Below, piece by piece: positions 1 to 7,654 of a DNA stretch of 15,363 nt; positions within the stretch are counted from its first letter, which is position 1, and the number at the start of each line of letters is the position of its first letter. The DNA comes from Deinococcus aquatilis DSM 23025. GTDB lineage: Bacteria > Deinococcota > Deinococci > Deinococcales > Deinococcaceae. The position numbers and the translations under genes were made by a program. Location: positions 1 through 15,363 of the forward strand of contig NZ_KB899767.1 in assembly GCF_000378445.1 (NCBI RefSeq), read 5' to 3'. The notes below the pieces were generated by a model. It saw only the letters and a program-made list of their open reading frames with translations, was not told the DNA's origin and did not search any database.

Positions 1-228
1 AAGATTGGAAACAGTCGACTGAGACGGGCGTTCTATCTCTCGGCTGTTACAGTGTCCCGGCTTAAAAACTAGGTGGGAGACTATTATCGGCGGCTTGTCG
101 GAGCTGGGAAGCCGAAGAAGGTGGCTCTGATTGCCCTGGCACGTAAGATTCTCCGCACGAGTTTCGCCGTCCTGAAATCAGCGAAACCCTTTGACCCAGG
201 CTACCAACGCCCCCAGATCGCCTCTTGA
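1..228 (+). pseudogene. IS110-family transposase, C-terminal fragment with nonsense codon
   Basis: Frame 1 from the window edge reads the typical C-terminal end of an IS110/IS116/IS902 transposase: RLRRAFYLSAVTVSRLKN, then DYYRRLVGAGKPKKVALIAL, then ARKILRTSFAVLK, ending at TGA 226-228. This is the helix-hairpin-helix (Transposase_20) end of the family; the RuvC-like DEDD catalytic part lies outside the window. TAG at 70-72 interrupts the frame between KN and VGDYY, most simply a mutated sense codon such as CAG, so this copy cannot be translated through. It abuts, in the same frame, the truncated transposase that follows. The family call is firm; the remainder of the element is not visible. 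Confidence 0.75.
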
Positions 229-1619
229 CAGCGCCGTTCCAACACAGTATTTGATGTCTTAGCGTTTATCGGGCGAGAACGCTTTGCGTTCCACCGCACT
301 GTCCCAGAAATCCATACCCTGTTATCGCAACAGCAAGTGGAGATCAGCCAGCGTCAAGTCACTCATCTGATCGCCCGGTACGAGGAATTGCTCGCGTCCA
401 AACTGATGCATCCGGATCACTGGCAGGCCAAGTTACAACAGCAAGGTCGAGTGATCCTGAGCTTGGATGGGTTACAGCCTGATGTCGGTCACGACGTGCT
501 GTGACTGATCCGGGAGGTGCTGTCAGGAGAAATCCTGTTGGCTCGTCCCCTGGTGACGAGTTCGGAAGATGACCTCGCGGCGCTGCTGACGGAAGTCAAA
601 GAGGCGCTCGGTGAGCGCCTCCCGGTCGTTGGCGTCATCAGCGATGGACAGCGAGCGATTCGCCTGGCGATCCAACGGGTCTTTCCAGGGGTTCCTCATC
701 AGTTGTGTCAGTTCCATTCGTTGCGAGAGGCCGCCCGGCCTCTCCTGGACGTCGACCGTCATGCCAAAGTACAACTGAAAAAGCGTCTACGAGGGATCAA
801 AAAGATTGAATCCGCTCTGGAAGCGCGTCAAGACCCTCAGGTGCGAGTGTTGCTGAACTACGCGCTCACCGTCAGAAGCGCCCTGACGGATGACGGTCGT
901 CCGCCACTGGTCGCCAGTGGCTTGCGGCTCCAAGAGCGAATCCAGCACATTCACGACTCATTGGAGCGCCTTGAAGAGACGCCCCAGAAAAAAGGGGGGG
1001 TCAAACCGATCAAGACCTGAGTCGTCTAAAACGACATCTTCAGCAAGCGCTTCAAGAAGAGGGTCAACCTTGGGAAGCCCTCAGCCAAGCGCACAACTCC
1101 GTGATGCGTATCGCACAAGTCCTCCAAAATTCCGGTGAAGACGAGGCGCACGTCGTCCAGCAGCAGTTTCAACGCGTGCTCTTCTCCGTGCAACGTCAGC
1201 AACAGAGTCTGCCTGAAGTCTCGAGTGCGCTGGCGCACTTCATCAAGATCTTGACGGCTCAACAGGACTGGCTCTTTCATTGCTACCGTGTGCCGGGGTT
1301 GCCCCGAACAAACAATGCCCTCGAACAGTATTTTGGCTCGGCCAAGCGCTATGAACGCCGCATCAGCGGCCAGAAATCAGCTTCGCCAAGTCTGGTCATT
1401 CGTGGGCACGTTCGTCTGCTCGCCGCCGCGGCGACCAGGAAAAGCACGATCCTCCCGCAAGACCTTCAGCCGACGAAGGTAGAGCAGTGGCGTGCAGTAC
1501 GTCGAGAACTGGAACGCCGTCACGAAACCCGCCGACTGCAGTCACGGTTTCGGCGAAGTCCCCAGACTTGCCTCGCACAACTTGAGGCAGACTGGGACAA
1601 GCTGATTTTGCCACCGTAG
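229..1619 (+). pseudogene. MULE-like DDE transposase, truncated, with nonsense codon and frameshift
   Basis: A DDE transposase of the MULE/IS256-like fold, missing its N-terminus where it meets the IS110 tail. Recognisable from RRSNTVFDVLAFIGRERF onward. Catalytic motifs in order: LSLDGLQPDVGHDVL (first D), VVGVISDGQRAIR (second D), HQLCQFH (the CxxH typical of this fold), and NNALEQYFGSAKRYERR (E). TGA at 502-504 replaces an expected Trp codon in DVL-x-LIREVLSGE. A second lesion lies at the A6G7 run at 988-1000: frame 1 runs into TGA at 1018-1020, while frame 3 continues as DLSRLKRHLQQALQEEG to TAG 1617-1619. With two independent lesions plus the truncation it is almost certainly dead. I do not know the exact IS name. 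Confidence 0.75.
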
Positions 1620-2235
1620 AAAAAAAACGCGGGTCGCCGCCGAACGCCATGAGGAACTGCGCCAGCAGTTCCTGAATGACCTGAAGCCCTACCTTCAGAC
1701 ACCGGCCCGGCTGGTGTTTCTGGATGAAAGTGGCTTCAATACAGCGATGACTCGGGGGTATGGTCGCGCGCACCGGACACGGCGCGCGGTCTGTTCGGTG
1801 CCCCGCAACTGGGGACGGAATCAAACGCTCGTGTGCGCGTTGCAGGCCAGTGGTCCTTTTGCCCCACTGATCTTGGAGGGCGCGGTGAACGGCGTGAGTT
1901 TCGAGTGGTACGTCCGAGAACTCCTGTGCCCAGCCTTCACCCCTGGACAAGTGGTGGTGCTGGACAACCTCTCGGCACATCACCGTGCGTCCGTTCGGAC
2001 GCACATTGAAGCCAGGGGGTGTGTCGTGCTGTTCTTGCCCCCCTATAGCCCTGACTTCAATCCCATCGAACAGATGTTTTCCAAAGTCAAAGCCCGCGTT
2101 CGCGCGGGTGAGTGGCGAGAAGTTCCAGCACTGCTTCAGGGGATTTCGGATGCCCTTGATGCCGTTTCTTGACGAGATGTCTTTGGCTGGTTCACTCACG
2201 TCTTCCCTGACATTTTCTTATGTCAAATGCTCTAA
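1620..2235 (+). pseudogene. IS630-family transposase, C-terminal part, nonsense codon near the end
   Basis: Frame 1 from about 1620 reads KKTRVAAERHEELRQQF, then ARLVFLDESGFNTAMTRGYG (first catalytic D), GQVVVLDNLSAHH (second D) and LPPYSPDFNPIEQMFSKVK (E). These are the standard IS630/Tc1-mariner DDE blocks. The N-terminal helix-turn-helix half is absent, cut off exactly where the preceding transposase ends. TGA at 2170-2172 interrupts the frame, but the family's final block continues in the same frame as RDVFGWFTHVFPDIFLCQML to TAA 2233-2235. The stop is therefore a point mutation and not the natural end. An ORF opening inside this fragment (GTG 1714) is not a real start. Truncated and inactive. 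Confidence 0.8.
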
Positions 2236-2689
2236 AGCAGCCTGGGGTGTCAGCTCCATCCGTGGGGCCAGTAGCGTGTTCGTTGGCGCACGTGGATCAG
2301 CCTGAGTTGACCTGTTCGGTGTGACGGCCAGCAGAACGCAGGTTGAGTGGGGCTGGTCGACCACGGCTGGGTTGAACGGGGTTAGAGTGTGATGGGTGGG
2401 TTTCACCACTTGACCTTGGTCAGTTGGATCTCCGCTGTCTGGCTGGCCCTTAGGCGCCGCAGCACGCTTGACGGTCTTTGGACACACTTCCCATCAGTCC
2501 GTGAGTTGGCGCATACCCCTAAAGTCACGGGCATGCGCGCCTCGCCTGTCAGCGTCGCCGCCACCCGACAAGACATTCAGAAGCACGCTTCTCAACCATG
2601 AGCATCCCTTCACGGTAGGACTGGCGCGTGTCTCATCTGTGATTGCCAGAAGCCCAGTGAAGGCAGCACGTCCAGCGGAGCGCTTACTG
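2236..2689. other. Non-coding or unrecognised stretch between IS630 remnant and ftsI-like gene
   Basis: About 450 bases with no reading frame I can support on either strand. The short ORFs crossing it have no recognisable motif or convincing start. The left edge is the end of the IS630 fragment, and the right edge is the stop of the ftsI-like gene (TAG on the minus strand at 2690-2692). I saw no strong hairpin with a T-tract, no tRNA and no further IS end. Confidence 0.5.
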
Positions 2690-4030
2690 CTAGGGTTTCT
2701 TGTCAGGTACGGTGGGAGCAGAAGCCCATTCAGAAAGGATGCCGGAAGCCAATTCACGGTAGATGGGCGCTGCCAACTGCGAGCCTTGAAAGTTAATCTT
2801 GGCTCCACGGACCATCACGGTTACCGTGACGCGGGGGGCATCGGCGGGGAAAAACCCCGCAAACACACTGTCGAATACGCTGTTCGAGTATTTGCGGTCG
2901 ACGACGACCTGAGCCGTTCCGGTTTTGCCTGCCAACGCATACCCCTGGATGCCTGCCGCATTAAAAATCCCGTCTTCAATCACTGCTTGCAGCAGGACGC
3001 GCATGGTTTTGGCGGTTTCAGGCCGCAGGACTTCACGCCGCTCGCCTGCACCTGTGCCTTCGACCAAACGGGGGGAGATATACAGGCCGTCGTTGGCCAG
3101 CACATTGAAGGCAGCGGCCAGTTGCAGCGTGGTGCTGCTCATGCCCTGCCCAAAGGCATTGGTGGCCCGCACCAGGTCGTCCCAGTTGCGCAGGGGTTGC
3201 AAGCGGCCCGTCGCCGTAGAGACCACTGGAATCGACACGTCTTCCCCAAAGCCGTACTGCCCCAAGTACCCACGCAAGTTTGCGGCCGGGAAATGCTCCA
3301 CGATCTGGCTCATGCCGACGTTGCTGCTGTACCGTAGGATTTGCTTGGTGGTCAATTGTTTGGGGTGCGCCACCGCATCGCCGATGGTGCTGCCCCAGCG
3401 TCCGCCGACGTACCGGCGCATCGGCGTATCGTAGGTGCTTGTGGGCGTCGTGAGCCCTTCATTCAGAGCCGCACCGACAACCAAGCCTTTGATGGTCGAC
3501 CCCGGCTCGAACACGTCCAAGAATGGGCGGTTGCGGCGGGCATTGGGGCTGGAGGTGCGCCAATCGTTGGGATCGAACGGCGGATAACTGGCGGCGGCCA
3601 ACACCCGGCCCGTCCGGGTTTCCATGACCACGACCGAACCATATTCGCCTTGATGCTTCGTAACGCCGCGCGCCAACGCCGCTTCAGCATTGGCCTGCGT
3701 CCGGGGATTAAGCGTCAGCTTCAGGTCGTTCCCAGCTTCCAAAGAACGGTTATAGGCGGCCTCCAGCCCCTCCAGCCCCTCCGTACTGCCCATCATGCCC
3801 ACGACTTGTCCCGCCAAGATACCCTGCGGATAGACCCGTTTACCCCCAACACTGCGGGCCAGAATCGACCCATCGGCAGCCACGATGGAGCCGCGCGACT
3901 ATACCAGTGTGCGCTTGATACTTTGCGGTAGTCCCCACTGGAGCTGGGCATAAGCCCAGACCAACGACAGGAACACGACGAGAGCCAGCACGCGCATCAC
4001 ACGGGCGCGGTTGTGAATCTTTATTTCCAT
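2690..4030 (-). pseudogene. ftsI: FtsI/PBP2-like penicillin-binding transpeptidase with amber codon 44
   Basis: A peptidoglycan DD-transpeptidase of the FtsI (septal class B PBP) type. From ATG 4030 the protein would be 446 aa: a short cytoplasmic start, one membrane segment (about residues 12-27, VLALVVFLSLVWAYAQ), then a shortened non-catalytic region and the transpeptidase domain. All three penicilloyl-serine motifs are present: SxxK in PGSTIKG (S178), SxN in YSSNVG (S235) and KTG in AGKTGTAQ (K369). Codon 44 (3901-3899) is TAG, in frame, in TLV-x-SRGSIVAADG; CAG (Gln) is the likely original. The open frame after it starts at GTG 3883 and would lack the membrane anchor. The start overlaps the end of the upstream gene by ten bases, suggesting coupling. 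The rest of the gene looks well preserved, so the lesion is recent, suppressed, or a sequencing error. A second intact copy elsewhere would be expected, since FtsI is normally essential. Confidence 0.75.
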
Positions 4031-4249
4031 GGTCTTCTCACCTCCGGACTGGTTTGGGGCGCAGGATCCGCAGGCGTGACGCCTGCACCCACCAGGAGCG
4101 CCGCCATATCGCGGTCATTGCCTCCCAACACGGTCAGTCCCGCCCGCGCTGTCTCATGTCCCCACTCCAGCACCATGATGCCTTGGTTGATGCCGTACAC
4201 CGTCGTGCTGGCTTGTAGGAATACCCTCTGGCCCTGGGCTGGCCCCAAT
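4021..4249 (-). pseudogene. C-terminal end of small gene upstream of ftsI, split by IS3
   Basis: The minus-strand frame ending TGG-AAA-TAA (stop 4023-4021) overlaps the ftsI-like ATG by ten bases (ATGGAAATAA). The visible part reads TLGPAQGQRVFLQASTTVYG, then GIMVLEWGHETARAGLTVLG, then DRDMAALLVGAGVTPADPA. I do not recognise a domain and see no membrane segment. Its position directly before ftsI suggests a cell-division or cell-wall partner, as FtsL often occupies this place, but the sequence does not show that. An IS3 element inserted at 4250-4252. Removing it and one GTT copy gives a frame that extends to an ATG at 5502-5500, for a product of roughly 90 aa. That reconstruction is plausible, but the flanking DNA is itself degraded. 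Confidence 0.45.
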
Positions 4250-4278
4250 GTTTGGACGACTTCGAGTAGAGACTCGGC

Positions 4279-5082
4279 TCAACTACAGGGTACTGGATGC
4301 GAAGCCGATTGGGCCAGCCAGGTGGCAGCAAACTCGTCTGGCGTTTGGTAACCGATCGGAGAATGGGGCCTGTGAGCGTTATAAAACGCTCGCCAGCCTT
4401 CGATCAAGATACGGGCGTGCTGTGCGGAATAAAAAACTTCTTGGGTCAAGCATTCTTCTCGCAAACGGGAGTGGAAACTTTCGGCAAAGCCGTTCTGCCA
4501 GGGTTTGCCCGGTTCTATGAACCGGGTGCTGACCTCCTGCACGGCCAACCAAATGCCCAAATCACGGGCAATGAATTCTGAGCCGTTGTCGCTGCGCAGG
4601 AAGGTCGGGGCACCTCTTTCTTTGATGACTTCGTCTAGGATGACTTTCACGTCTATAGACGTGAAAGTCTCTGCAATGTGGATGGCGAGCGATTGCCGGG
4701 TGAATTCATCCATGAGTGTCAAGATTTTGAGGGTGGTGCCTCCAAGTGTTTGGTCAAAAATGAAATCGTACGTCCAGACGTGATTGGGGCATTCCGCGGT
4801 CATCGGGATGGTGTTGCCGGTGCGGATCTTCCGGCTGGGCTTTTTCTTGATCGTCAGCTGCTCTTCCCGCCAAATTCGTCTCACCCTCTTCTTGTTGATC
4901 TTGTTGCCTTCTTTGACGAGCAGCGCGTGAATAAATCGGGAACCACGTCTTGGATGTTGTCCCGCCAGTTCGTGAATCCGACGACGGAGTTCACTGTCCT
5001 GGCGCGGTTTGGGCCGGTAATGCCACGAGGATTTGGATAAGCCCACCAAGAAGCAAGCCCGAACGGGTTTGACCCGCTGCAT
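4279..5082 (-). CDS. IS3-family OrfB (DDE integrase core)
   Basis: The 267-aa frame from ATG 5082; in vivo it is most likely made as an OrfAB fusion entering from orfA through the A6G site. Domains: an N-terminal HTH_21-type region (ELRRRIHELAGQHPRRGSRF), then the rve integrase core with HVWTYDFIFD (first D), TFLRSDNGSEFIARD (second D) and GFAESFHSRLREECL (E), ending HRPHSPIGYQTPDEFAA. All three acidic residues are present and there is no internal stop. It catalyses cutting and joining of the IS ends. The frame holds a perfect 28-bp palindrome (4642-4669), listed separately. Its length is normal for the family. Confidence 0.9.
   Translation of the reverse strand: MQRVKPVRACFLVGLSKSSWHYRPKPRQDSELRRRIHELAGQHPRRGSRFIHALLVKEGNKINKKRVRRIWREEQLTIKKKPSRKIRTGNTIPMTAECPNHVWTYDFIFDQTLGGTTLKILTLMDEFTRQSLAIHIAETFTSIDVKVILDEVIKERGAPTFLRSDNGSEFIARDLGIWLAVQEVSTRFIEPGKPWQNGFAESFHSRLREECLTQEVFYSAQHARILIEGWRAFYNAHRPHSPIGYQTPDEFAATWLAQSASHPVPCS
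4642..4669. repeat. Perfect 28-bp palindrome inside IS3 orfB
   Basis: Half-site GACTTTCACGTCTA (4642-4655) is followed directly by its exact reverse complement (4656-4669), with no loop. In orfB it encodes TFTSIDVKV, and because it is palindromic the plus strand spells the same peptide. It could form a hairpin in mRNA or a cruciform in DNA. No function is known to me. Confidence 0.8.
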
Positions 5083-5120
5083 GATCAGTTCCTGTACCAG
5101 AGCGCGTTTCTCGGTGGTTG

Positions 5121-5390
5121 TTATCGCTTTTTTGCCAACACCTCCTTGACCGCCTCGATCTCGAGGCGCTGCTGGCCGACGATCCGCAACAGACGCGCGT
5201 TTTCTTTCTCCAAGTGTCGCAGCCGCTTGGCTTCATCGGGTGTGGTGTCGCCGTACTTCTTTTTCCACGTGCAGTACGACGCTGGACTGCATCCGAAGGC
5301 CCGGCACAACTCTAGGGTGGGCTGTTGACCTTTCTTGGCGTCTTGGAGCAACTTAATGATCTGCTCTTCGGTGAACTGCTTCTGTTTCAT
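5121..5390 (-). CDS. IS3-family OrfA (helix-turn-helix, leucine zipper)
   Basis: The 89-aa product starts MKQKQFTEEQIIKLLQDAKK at ATG 5390, with GAGGAG five bases upstream. It is the DNA-binding subunit of an IS3 transposase: a helix-turn-helix from about residue 8 to 50 (LCRAFGCSPASYCTWKKKYG), then a heptad-rich helix (RLRHLEKENARLLRIVG) used for oligomerisation with OrfAB. It ends in GTG-TTG-GCA-AAA-AAG-CGA-TAA, placing A AAA AAG just before the stop. Slippage by -1 there joins it to the orfB frame. The start MKQKQFTEEQII resembles the IS407-type groups, but I did not compare it formally. Confidence 0.85.
   Translation of the reverse strand: MKQKQFTEEQIIKLLQDAKKGQQPTLELCRAFGCSPASYCTWKKKYGDTTPDEAKRLRHLEKENARLLRIVGQQRLEIEAVKEVLAKKR
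5127..5133 (-). promoter_or_regulatory. Programmed -1 frameshift slippery heptamer (A AAA AAG)
   Basis: The minus strand reads AAAAAAG with the codon phase A-AAA-AAG, two codons before the orfA stop. A -1 slip continues as AITTTEKRALVQELI, then into MQRVKPVRA of orfB without interruption. This is the established IS3 mechanism for making the OrfAB fusion transposase. No pseudoknot was modelled. Confidence 0.8.
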
Positions 5391-5557
5391 GACGTCTCCT
5401 CGCCTTCCACCCTGACAAATCAGGGCTGAAATGGCGAGCCTTCGTCTCTACTTCGCCTCGTCCAGTTTTTGGGGGGCACTCCAAGACGCTGCGGGCCCGC
5501 ATCCTGACTGCGTTTCCACCCCTGCACCAACTTTGACTCAGGACCGAGAATCGAGGG

Positions 5558-6128
5558 TCACGTCACACTACCCTGGCCCGCAGAGCGATGTGGCCGCCCA
5601 TCGAGTGCCCCCACATGCCGATGCGAGCATCGTTCACGCGCTTGAACGTTTTCAGAGACGAAAAGGCGTTGAGCACGTCTACCGTGTATTCCGGTGATCA
5701 GTACGAGGTGCCCGCCGGTTGGCCTTGGGAACGGCCGTGCCCGCACTAATCGGGTTTCAACACGACAAATCCAACTCGCGCAACGGCATCGACGTGAGCG
5801 GCATAACGCTCTGTCGTTCGGGACTGCTGAAGCCGTGGTTAAAAACGATCGCGGGCCAGCCGCCTGCAGGCGGGGTGCCATTTGGGACGGTCAGCAGCGC
5901 ACTGATCCGCAGTCCATCAGACTGATCAGAGACACCGCTCCGCTGATCAGTACGCCCGGAGGCCAGCTCCTGCGGGGGCGTCAGCACACTGTTGGGGTAG
6001 GACTGGGCCTGCATGCTTTTGATATCGAGAGAGGCGCATTTTGAATCATTTTGGCTTCTCCCACTGCGCGACTGACCTAGGTCATAGACAGCAGCAGCGC
6101 TTTCAGGACGTTCGACATCGCGCGACAC
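5558..6128 (-). pseudogene. Alpha/beta hydrolase (dienelactone-hydrolase-like), heavily decayed
   Basis: On the minus strand, LDIKSMQAQSYPNSVLTPPQ and then SDGLRISALLTVPNGTPPAG lead to GGWPAIVFNHGF, the N-terminal part of a secreted-type alpha/beta hydrolase. A frameshift near 5790-5810 moves the homology to another frame: VDAVARVGFVVLKPD, then CGHGRSQGQPAGTSY, then SPEYTVDVLNAFSSLKTFKR and GMWGHSMGGHIALRA. GHSMGG is the GxSxG nucleophile elbow. That second frame has TAG after LKPD and TGA after GTSY, where relatives have Tyr and Trp, and a further TGA near 5558. The His end of the triad and the C-terminus are missing. A proper signal peptide and start are also not visible. Substrate unknown; certainly inactive as it stands. 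Confidence 0.7.
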
Positions 6129-6312
6129 CGGTGAGGTCGAACAGCCGAAACATCAGTTGGAATGATCGGAGCAAGACTCGGACCTGCTCGGAAGGGGAAG
6201 AGTCGGAACAAGTGCTGGAGTTGGATCCTCAGTCGGGGCGGCAACGTTCATGTTGCCTCCAGTGGGTTCTTGTCCGGCCGCATGAGAGGACAAGGTGCCC
6301 CGCCGTGCAGGC
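6129..6312. other. Intergenic stretch with two small hairpins
   Basis: No gene recognised. Two inverted repeats follow the C39 peptidase stop on the minus strand: CTTGTCC/GGACAAG (6269-6294, 12-base loop) and GGCAAC/GTTGCC (6240-6257, 6-base loop). Either could help end the peptidase transcript, though neither is followed by a clear T-run. Confidence 0.35.
6269..6294 (-). terminator. Possible terminator hairpin after the C39 peptidase gene
   Basis: A 7-bp stem CTTGTCC/GGACAAG lies about 19 bases beyond the peptidase stop codon. The 12-base loop and absence of a T-tract make this weak as an intrinsic terminator; it is recorded for position only. Confidence 0.25.
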
Positions 6313-7356
6313 TCAACTTCTAGGCGTGATGACATAGGTCATGCCTCCGGCATGATTGAGCCACAAACGTTCAAACACGGCGCGGGGGTAGGTTCGGCGA
6401 ACACTGACATCACTTTTTGCGGCGGGATCGTTCACCACAGGATTGCCCTGCGCATCGAACCCGACGAGCACCATCAGGTGTCCATCTGACCAGGAAAGAG
6501 GAGCGCCCGGCAGCTCACCAGCCCGGAAGCGCACGCTGAGTACAAGGGGAACACCGCGCTGCAAGAACACCTCGGCATCCCGCAGGCTCCCGAGGCGAGT
6601 GACAAACGCCTGCATCCCCCGGGTTGCCGCGTAGGCCATGTTGAAGGGCCAATTCCCGAAGCCGTCATAAACTGAGTCGTAGGTTGCTTGTGCGGCGTCA
6701 GGCACCCGGACTGACTTACCCCAGAAGCCGAGCAGCATGCTGACGCTCGTCGGGCTGCACCACACCTCACCTCCAGGGTAGATCATTTGTGACAGGCCAG
6801 GAACGGTCAAGGTTTTGTTCCAGACCAGTGGACGACCAGCCCGGCCCTGCTCCTGGAACCGCAAGGCCGTATCCGAGGTATTGAAGGACAGCAGCGAGAC
6901 GTGTTGCCCGGCTTCCACGGCGGCCCGGTACTGAAAAGCCGTGCTCCGGTACGGCAGGGTCAGCACATCAGTGTTCACCGTGCCGTCCCCCGTCTTGACC
7001 ACTGGAGCGCTCTGACGTTTTCCCGCCGCGCGCCAGACGCCAAAGTTGAAGTAGGGCGTCCACTGGCCATTGGGCCGACGAACGCGCACCTCCAGAGTGA
7101 AAGGAGCGCCCACGGCTCCAAGAACATTCCAGCTCGGAATCAGCTCGTTGAAGGGCGGAACGGTGATGGGCGCACTCTCCAGGCGACCACCCTGAAGCGT
7201 GGGGAGAGGCTGCCACGTGCCCGTAACACTGGCCTGCGTCTGTGCCGCTTGAATCGCGGCCACCGGGAGGCCGAAGCTGGTCTGCTGGGCGTAAGGCACC
7301 GCCTGGGCCAGGGGGGAAAGGAGGAGAGCAGCACAGGTGATCCAAAGCAGTTTCAC
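6313..7356 (-). CDS. Secreted C39-family (papain-like) cysteine peptidase
   Basis: A 347-aa protein from GTG 7356, preceded by AAGG nine bases upstream. This start gives a clean signal peptide (MKLLWITCAALLLSPLAQA), whereas the longer open frame to 7530 has none at its N-terminus and runs into IS debris. After a beta-rich N-terminal region with aromatic repeats (RPNGQWTPYFNFGVW) comes the peptidase_C39_2 domain: nucleophile C200 in GGEVWCSPTSVSMLLGFWG, H293 in SWSDGHLMVLVGF and D310 in PVVNDPAA. All three are in the expected order. Such proteins are exported and probably cleave peptides outside the cytoplasm; the substrate is not predictable. It stands alone, with no peptide-exporter ABC domain, so it is not a bacteriocin-leader peptidase of the fused type. 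One of the intact resident genes. Confidence 0.8.
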   Translation of the reverse strand: MKLLWITCAALLLSPLAQAVPYAQQTSFGLPVAAIQAAQTQASVTGTWQPLPTLQGGRLESAPITVPPFNELIPSWNVLGAVGAPFTLEVRVRRPNGQWTPYFNFGVWRAAGKRQSAPVVKTGDGTVNTDVLTLPYRSTAFQYRAAVEAGQHVSLLSFNTSDTALRFQEQGRAGRPLVWNKTLTVPGLSQMIYPGGEVWCSPTSVSMLLGFWGKSVRVPDAAQATYDSVYDGFGNWPFNMAYAATRGMQAFVTRLGSLRDAEVFLQRGVPLVLSVRFRAGELPGAPLSWSDGHLMVLVGFDAQGNPVVNDPAAKSDVSVRRTYPRAVFERLWLNHAGGMTYVITPRS

Positions 7357-7647
7357 GGCTATCAACCTTAGCGCACTGTGTTTCTGTGATGTGAAGAAGG
7401 AGGTCGACGCCAGAAGCACGGCATGACCCTGGAGCATCGGCTCATCTCGCCCTTGCGTGGGTTCATGCTTCAGTGGAGCGAACCTAAAGTACCGGTTCTC
7501 CACCAACAATGATCCCACTGGTTTACGCATATGGCTGTGGCAAACACAAGCTTTCAGAGGGAGAACTCCTCATTGAGCCCCGGAGAAAACATAGGGTAGT
7601 GAGTCAGTCAGCGGCATCAGAAAGGACGGAGAGCCTGTCCAAAGGGT
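7357..7647. other. Upstream region of the C39 gene with an IS3-like terminal remnant
   Basis: No gene supported. The far end, CCTGTCCAAAGGGTTCAGTC at 7634-7653 followed by CA, resembles the right end of the truncated IS3 element at about 8500-8519 (CCTGTCGGAGGGGATCAGTC, then CA). Both are in the same orientation, so this looks like the relic of a related IS. The promoter of the peptidase gene should lie here, but I cannot pick a convincing -35/-10 pair. Confidence 0.35.
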
Positions 7648-7654
7648 TCAGTCC

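Larger units (their letters stand above)
4253..5464 (-). mobile_element. Complete IS3-family insertion sequence
   Basis: A 1212-bp element with both ends visible. The left end begins TGGACGACTTCGAGTAGAGA. The right end, read on the minus strand, begins TGGACGAGGCGAAGTAGAGA. The ends share TGGACGA, AGTAGAGAC and GGCTC. GTT flanks it on both sides (4250-4252 and 5465-5467), fitting the 3-bp target duplication made by many IS3 elements. Inside are orfA and orfB with the usual frameshift signal. A small hairpin (CCCTGA/TCAGGG, 5410-5425) lies between the right end and orfA. Everything needed for transposition looks intact, so this is probably a recent arrival compared with the decayed neighbours. 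Confidence 0.85.

Noticed and set aside
2468..3337. 289-aa open frame on + opposite the ftsI-like gene
   Set aside because: It is antisense to conserved PBP motifs and has no recognisable domain.
4505..4783. Open frame on + inside the IS3 element
   Set aside because: Shadow of orfB; its TFTSIDVKV peptide merely reflects the palindrome.
5860..5873. 14-bp palindrome CCGCCTGCAGGCGG
   Set aside because: GC-rich and inside a decayed hydrolase; expected by chance more easily than the longer ones and with no context suggesting a role.
7357..7530. Longer start (7530) for the C39 peptidase
   Set aside because: The extra 58 residues precede an otherwise clean signal peptide at GTG 7356, which has its own ribosome site.
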